Source of the DNA: Stromatinia cepivora
Lineage: Eukaryota > Ascomycota > Leotiomycetes > Helotiales > Sclerotiniaceae
NCBI GenBank assembly: GCA_014898415.1
Contig: RCTD01000016.1
Location: 434,001-498,000 of the forward strand
Direction: 5' to 3'
DNA length: 64,000 nucleotides
Shown: positions 61,009 to 64,000 of the stretch, piece after piece
How the letters are laid out: the number at the start of each line of letters is the position of its first letter
How positions within the stretch are numbered: position 1 is the stretch's first letter
The notes under the pieces: model-generated
What the model was told of the DNA's origin: nothing
Database searches by the model: none
What the model saw: only the letters and a program-made list of their open reading frames with translations
Position numbers and translations under genes: made by a program

Positions 61009-61500
61009 TCACGCCATTTTCTCTTCCAGCACATGAGCCTTCATCTCAATTTCCACCTTGAAATCCTCCAATCCAAGCACCGGAACCTCAGCACAAGTCA
61101 AATTGGGTGATGAATTGAACAGTATTTCTTCAAACACCCGACCATAGTCTCCAGTGCCTCCTCATGCATCGGTACATGATATGATCTAACAGAAAACACA
61201 TCTTGCTGGCCCTCCGAACCAACTGTCTTGAGAGTATAGTCCACAATTAAGACTCTTCTCGATCTAAGCAACAACATCAGAGGTTAATGCTTCAGTTGTG
61301 CGATCCCATACACTTACATTCTATCAGTCAGTAATCACAAAAGGGCAAAGGAGAAGCTTGAAAAGGCTTATGAATGGAGCGGGGGCAAATCTTGACCGGA
61401 ACATTCAATGAATGACATTCCAACTCGAACAGCTTAGCCATACCACAAATACCATTGTGCCTCTCGGCGATATCCACCCGTAATCATCATAGCTGGAGTA
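61009..61500 (-). pseudogene. Broken RidA/YjgF-family gene
   Basis: On the minus strand about 61460-61400 reads REAQWYLWYG, TAA, AVRVGMSFIECSGQ, matching the RidA segment WYSQAVRVG-IECSGQ with a stop at the Gln position. After several hundred bases of eroded sequence, VRSYHVPMHEEALETMVGCL (about 61190-61130) matches the family's later strand and helix. A frameshift near 61100 then leads to NLTCAEVPVLGLEDFKVEIE and a stop at 61011-61009. RidA proteins hydrolyse reactive enamine/imine intermediates; this copy cannot make one. A CAA to TAA change at the Gln fits a C-to-T mutation. Confidence 0.7.
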
Positions 61501-62488
61501 AGTTAAATGAAACATGATTGTGACATGGCGGAATTTAAAATGAGTTTCATTCAATAGTACCTAGGAAAATCCACCAGTTTGTGAGAGAGCATTTGTTGAC
61601 TTAAGCAATGCTCTCGGGACTGAGTAACTTGAGAGGTAACAAAGTTCACACGTACCCTCGGTGACAGACTTATTAAGGGCAAGAACATTATAAATCCAAT
61701 TCTTACATCCACATAATATAAGTAAATCCATCTTCTCGACTTCCTGCCCCCAACGAGAGAAAAGTTTGGAGTTCTGCGACTTTGTACTCAGACTTTGCCC
61801 AGTTTTCCCTACGCGAATGAAATTAGTTCTTCACATCATGAAGGCAGTTTACTAGACGGAGTTCGCTTTTAAGGAAGATAATAATGATGGGAAGGGGTAA
61901 GGATTTTCGATATCTGAAAGTCCACCAGGGGAATAAAATGATGCCGACATTCAATTCTGATCAACCACCCAATGTGACTTTAGACTATTTACAAACCTCT
62001 TGACCCAAAGATACCCGTTGGGCAATTAAAAAAAGCTGGAGATACGAGTAATTCTACAGCATTGAGAATGCCAAAAATATGGAGATAGAAGAATTGGAAT
62101 TCTCACGATAATAAATTTCATGTTGTAAGTGGTAGATGAAAATACGTGCAGGAAGGATATCTTTATTGTGTTAAAGAATTTCCAGATACGCCAGATGATA
62201 TTTCATGATTCCCTCGCTCCCCAATTCATGATTAAGATTCATCGCCAGTAGCTCACATTCTTTCCCAACAACCTATAACCAAACGTGTAGTAACATGTAA
62301 TTCACAAGAGCATCCTGAATATCTCACGGAGTCCTCTCGAACGATTGATGAACTATTTTCGATGAGGCGTACCATTTTCCGAAAAACTCGTATGCAGATA
62401 TTGGAATCTGAAATCAGGTCAGTCTAATATCTCCTAGGAACGCTCCTTTGTTGGAGGTGCTGATGCTGGCCAGTCTGGTTCGGCCAAG
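61501..62488. other. Intergenic, no gene seen
   Basis: About 1 kb with no protein-like frame, possibly older decayed sequence. Confidence 0.4.
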
Positions 62489-63243
62489 TTACGCTAGGTC
62501 CAGACCCATTCTGGAACGGTTTTCATCTAAAACGGTCCTGGGTCGCTTCCTGGGGGGATCTGGGCTTGGGGCTGGACCAGCAGCAACAGGACTAATGACA
62601 CAGGATTGCGCTCCTCGAAGTGCATCACGACACTTGATCACGTAGATAATTTGATGTTTGCAATCATCAATTGCGTTGTGCTTTTTGCCCACGAAGGTTT
62701 TGTCTACCTCACGTCGGATGTTTCTTCCGGTAATAGAGAAAGCCGTTTCGCAGTAAGTTCGGACACAGAAGTCATTATAGTACATCCATGAGCTTTTCAA
62801 TTCGCATGCTTTGTGGGCACTTTCCATCCATCGACAATCCTGTGTGCTACCATATGCCCAGATCATTATTTAAAGGTCCGTCGGGCCGTATTTTGCTGTT
62901 GGGTACTTGACATTGATGTCGGCTTTGGTAGATTTGTGACAGCTGGAGAGCCAGGTATAAACCGTTTCAGAGCAACGTCGAGAGCCACTTTGCTGTTTTG
63001 GCTGGCAGACAACGTATTGGGAATGTTTTTCTCAAGCCATTGGAGTGTATCCAAATCAGTGACCAAGCCGGACTCAATGCAAGACTCTAAGTTTATGTGC
63101 ATGGAGAAATACTTCAAGTTTTCACCCGTTTCAATATCGAAATGGATAGCCCCGATTTGGATGATCGCAGGGTTGTGCTTGAGGGGATGTGCAGCTATCT
63201 CAAGGTCGAGCATAATATGAGTTCGTACATCTTTCACCGACAT
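62489..63243 (-). pseudogene. Broken 3'-5' exonuclease-like gene, copy 2
   Basis: The frame from MSVKDVRTHIMLDLEIA runs through IGAIHFDIET, SCIESGLVTDLDTLQWLEK and ALDVALK and is then lost near 62960. Shifting one base recovers VYTWLSSCHKSTKADINVKY, but a TAA at about 62872 follows. The same frame then continues from MIWAYGSTQDCRWMESAH through NIRREVDKTFVGKKHNAIDD to a stop at 62489. Copy 1, 5 kb away on the same strand, shares the order NIMLDLE, FDIET, W-K-N, IWA-GS-QD-RW and the NIRRE/NYRLE and AIDDCKHQI/AVADCVHQI motifs. Each copy carries its own frameshift and its own stop at different places. The Exo I acidic residues remain, but full-length product is not possible. An in-frame ATG 12 nt upstream is an alternative start. 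Confidence 0.65.
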
Positions 63244-63884
63244 GATGGCCATGTAAATTGAATTGGTGGGAATGTGATGTATAAGCATGTACACAAAAGT
63301 TTGATAATTTCAAGATTCGAAAAAGTAAGAAAACAAGGCGAAGTGAACTGTATCAATCTACATAATGCAATTATAGTCGTGCCGTACATAGGGAACTTCT
63401 CTACTGAGAAAAAGATGCAGAGGATAAGATTTGGGCGAATAGCATAACATGCAGGTGAGCTACTCCGGCATTCTTCGATTGAATAGATAGTATTGAAGGT
63501 ATTTGGATGCCTGAGACTTATCATGAACATTAAGACTAATCTCATTTTCCAAACCACTATACGGCAAGAACTTCAGTAAATATACTTGGTGTCTCTCAGT
63601 AAAATAGCCGTTATAGTCTCTGAGTTCAAGGTCTACCGCAACTATGTAGATATTTCGAGAAAGTATTCGGTCTCGATGTTGTTTGCTTTAAACTGAAGCA
63701 TGTGGGGTAGTGAAGTTGATGTACGGAGTATGGGTGCGATTCCGGAGGCGGTGAGACAAATTACAGGGGGAGTCGAATGACTCAATGAGGCAGAAAAACT
63801 CCCCCTCTGCAAACAAAACTCGAGACTGTAAATAAATTCGAAAACTTCAATTAAGATTCAATTCACAAATTCAAATCTTTCATT
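63244..63884. promoter_or_regulatory. LYS1 upstream region
   Basis: Contains TACGGAGTA at 63722-63730 and a Gcn4/CPC1-type site (listed separately). No coding exon is supported. Confidence 0.5.
63778..63784 (+). promoter_or_regulatory. TGACTCA, Gcn4/CPC1-type site
   Basis: A perfect consensus for the fungal general amino-acid control activator (Gcn4 in yeast, CPC1/CpcA in moulds), about 100 bp upstream of the LYS1 start codon. Lysine biosynthetic genes are known targets of this control, which makes the match credible. Confidence 0.75.
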
Positions 63885-64000
63885 ATGCCTGGAACTACTC
63901 TTCACCTACGTTCTGAGTGTAAGTAATCACCGGCACAATGTTCCGCAACCTACTGACGCGATCATCAGTGGGAAAAGCTCTTGAGCATCGATCAGCTCTT
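63885..64000 (+). CDS. lys1: Saccharopine dehydrogenase (NAD+, lysine-forming), 5' part
   Basis: Catalyses the last step of the alpha-aminoadipate lysine pathway, saccharopine to lysine plus 2-oxoglutarate. Only 22 codons are in the window: exon 63885-63918 (MPGTTLHLRSE) and exon 63969 onward (GKALEHRSAL), split by a 50-nt intron. The joined start matches the LYS1 N-terminus (HLRSE-KALEHRSAL), where the EHR-AL segment begins the substrate domain. The assignment rests on this short but distinctive stretch. The gene continues beyond the window. Confidence 0.8.

Overview
The window is nuclear DNA of a filamentous ascomycete. Most genes carry several short (about 45-100 nt) GT-AG introns with fungal branch sites, and the recognisable products are fungal housekeeping proteins. 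The protein flavour (Pal1, DUF7053, a hybrid histidine kinase with an N-terminal PAS-like region, SUR7/PalI-like and MARVEL proteins) and the AT-leaning intergenic DNA suggest a leotiomycete, probably Botrytis or Sclerotinia. That placement is inference. Exon boundaries were set by hand from splice signals, reading phase and family conservation, and total CDS lengths were checked to be multiples of three where the gene is called complete.

Layout. 0-4 kb: an unknown coiled-coil protein and a seven-exon catalase, both minus strand. 4-8.7 kb: gene-poor accessory DNA with an ATG-less ORF and a decayed gene. 8.8-15.9 kb: a large low-complexity protein with a cysteine-rich C-terminus, and a PAF-acetylhydrolase-like hydrolase. 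17.8-27.1 kb: hybrid histidine kinase, Pal1 morphogenesis protein and the U6 snRNA phosphodiesterase Usb1. 27.1-33 kb: a decayed gene, an unknown 604-aa protein and an AT-rich block. 33-41 kb: a membrane-anchored FN3/coiled-coil protein and the lipin-type phosphatidate phosphatase Pah1. 42-47 kb: an unknown small protein and two head-to-head genes sharing a SAP-like motif. 48.3-50.9 kb: SDH4 and mitochondrial processing peptidase beta, divergently transcribed from a 265-bp promoter. 51.5-54.8 kb: a DUF7053 protein and a MARVEL-like tetraspan protein. 56.4-63.3 kb: an accessory island with a broken MYND-finger gene, two broken copies of one 3'-5' exonuclease-like gene, a broken RidA-family gene and one intact tetraspan SUR7/PalI-like gene. 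From 63.9 kb: the first exons of saccharopine dehydrogenase LYS1, which runs off the end, with a Gcn4/CPC1-type TGACTCA site upstream.

There is no operon-like logic. The clearest cooperation is the divergent SDH4/MPP-beta pair, both mitochondrial. The most unusual content is the density of gene relics confined to a few accessory stretches, a 9-bp motif (TACTCCGTA) that recurs only in intergenic DNA, a GC-AG intron in the catalase gene, an 18-nt microexon in SDH4, and the SAP-like gene pair. No CRISPR array, tRNA, rRNA or intact transposon was recognised.
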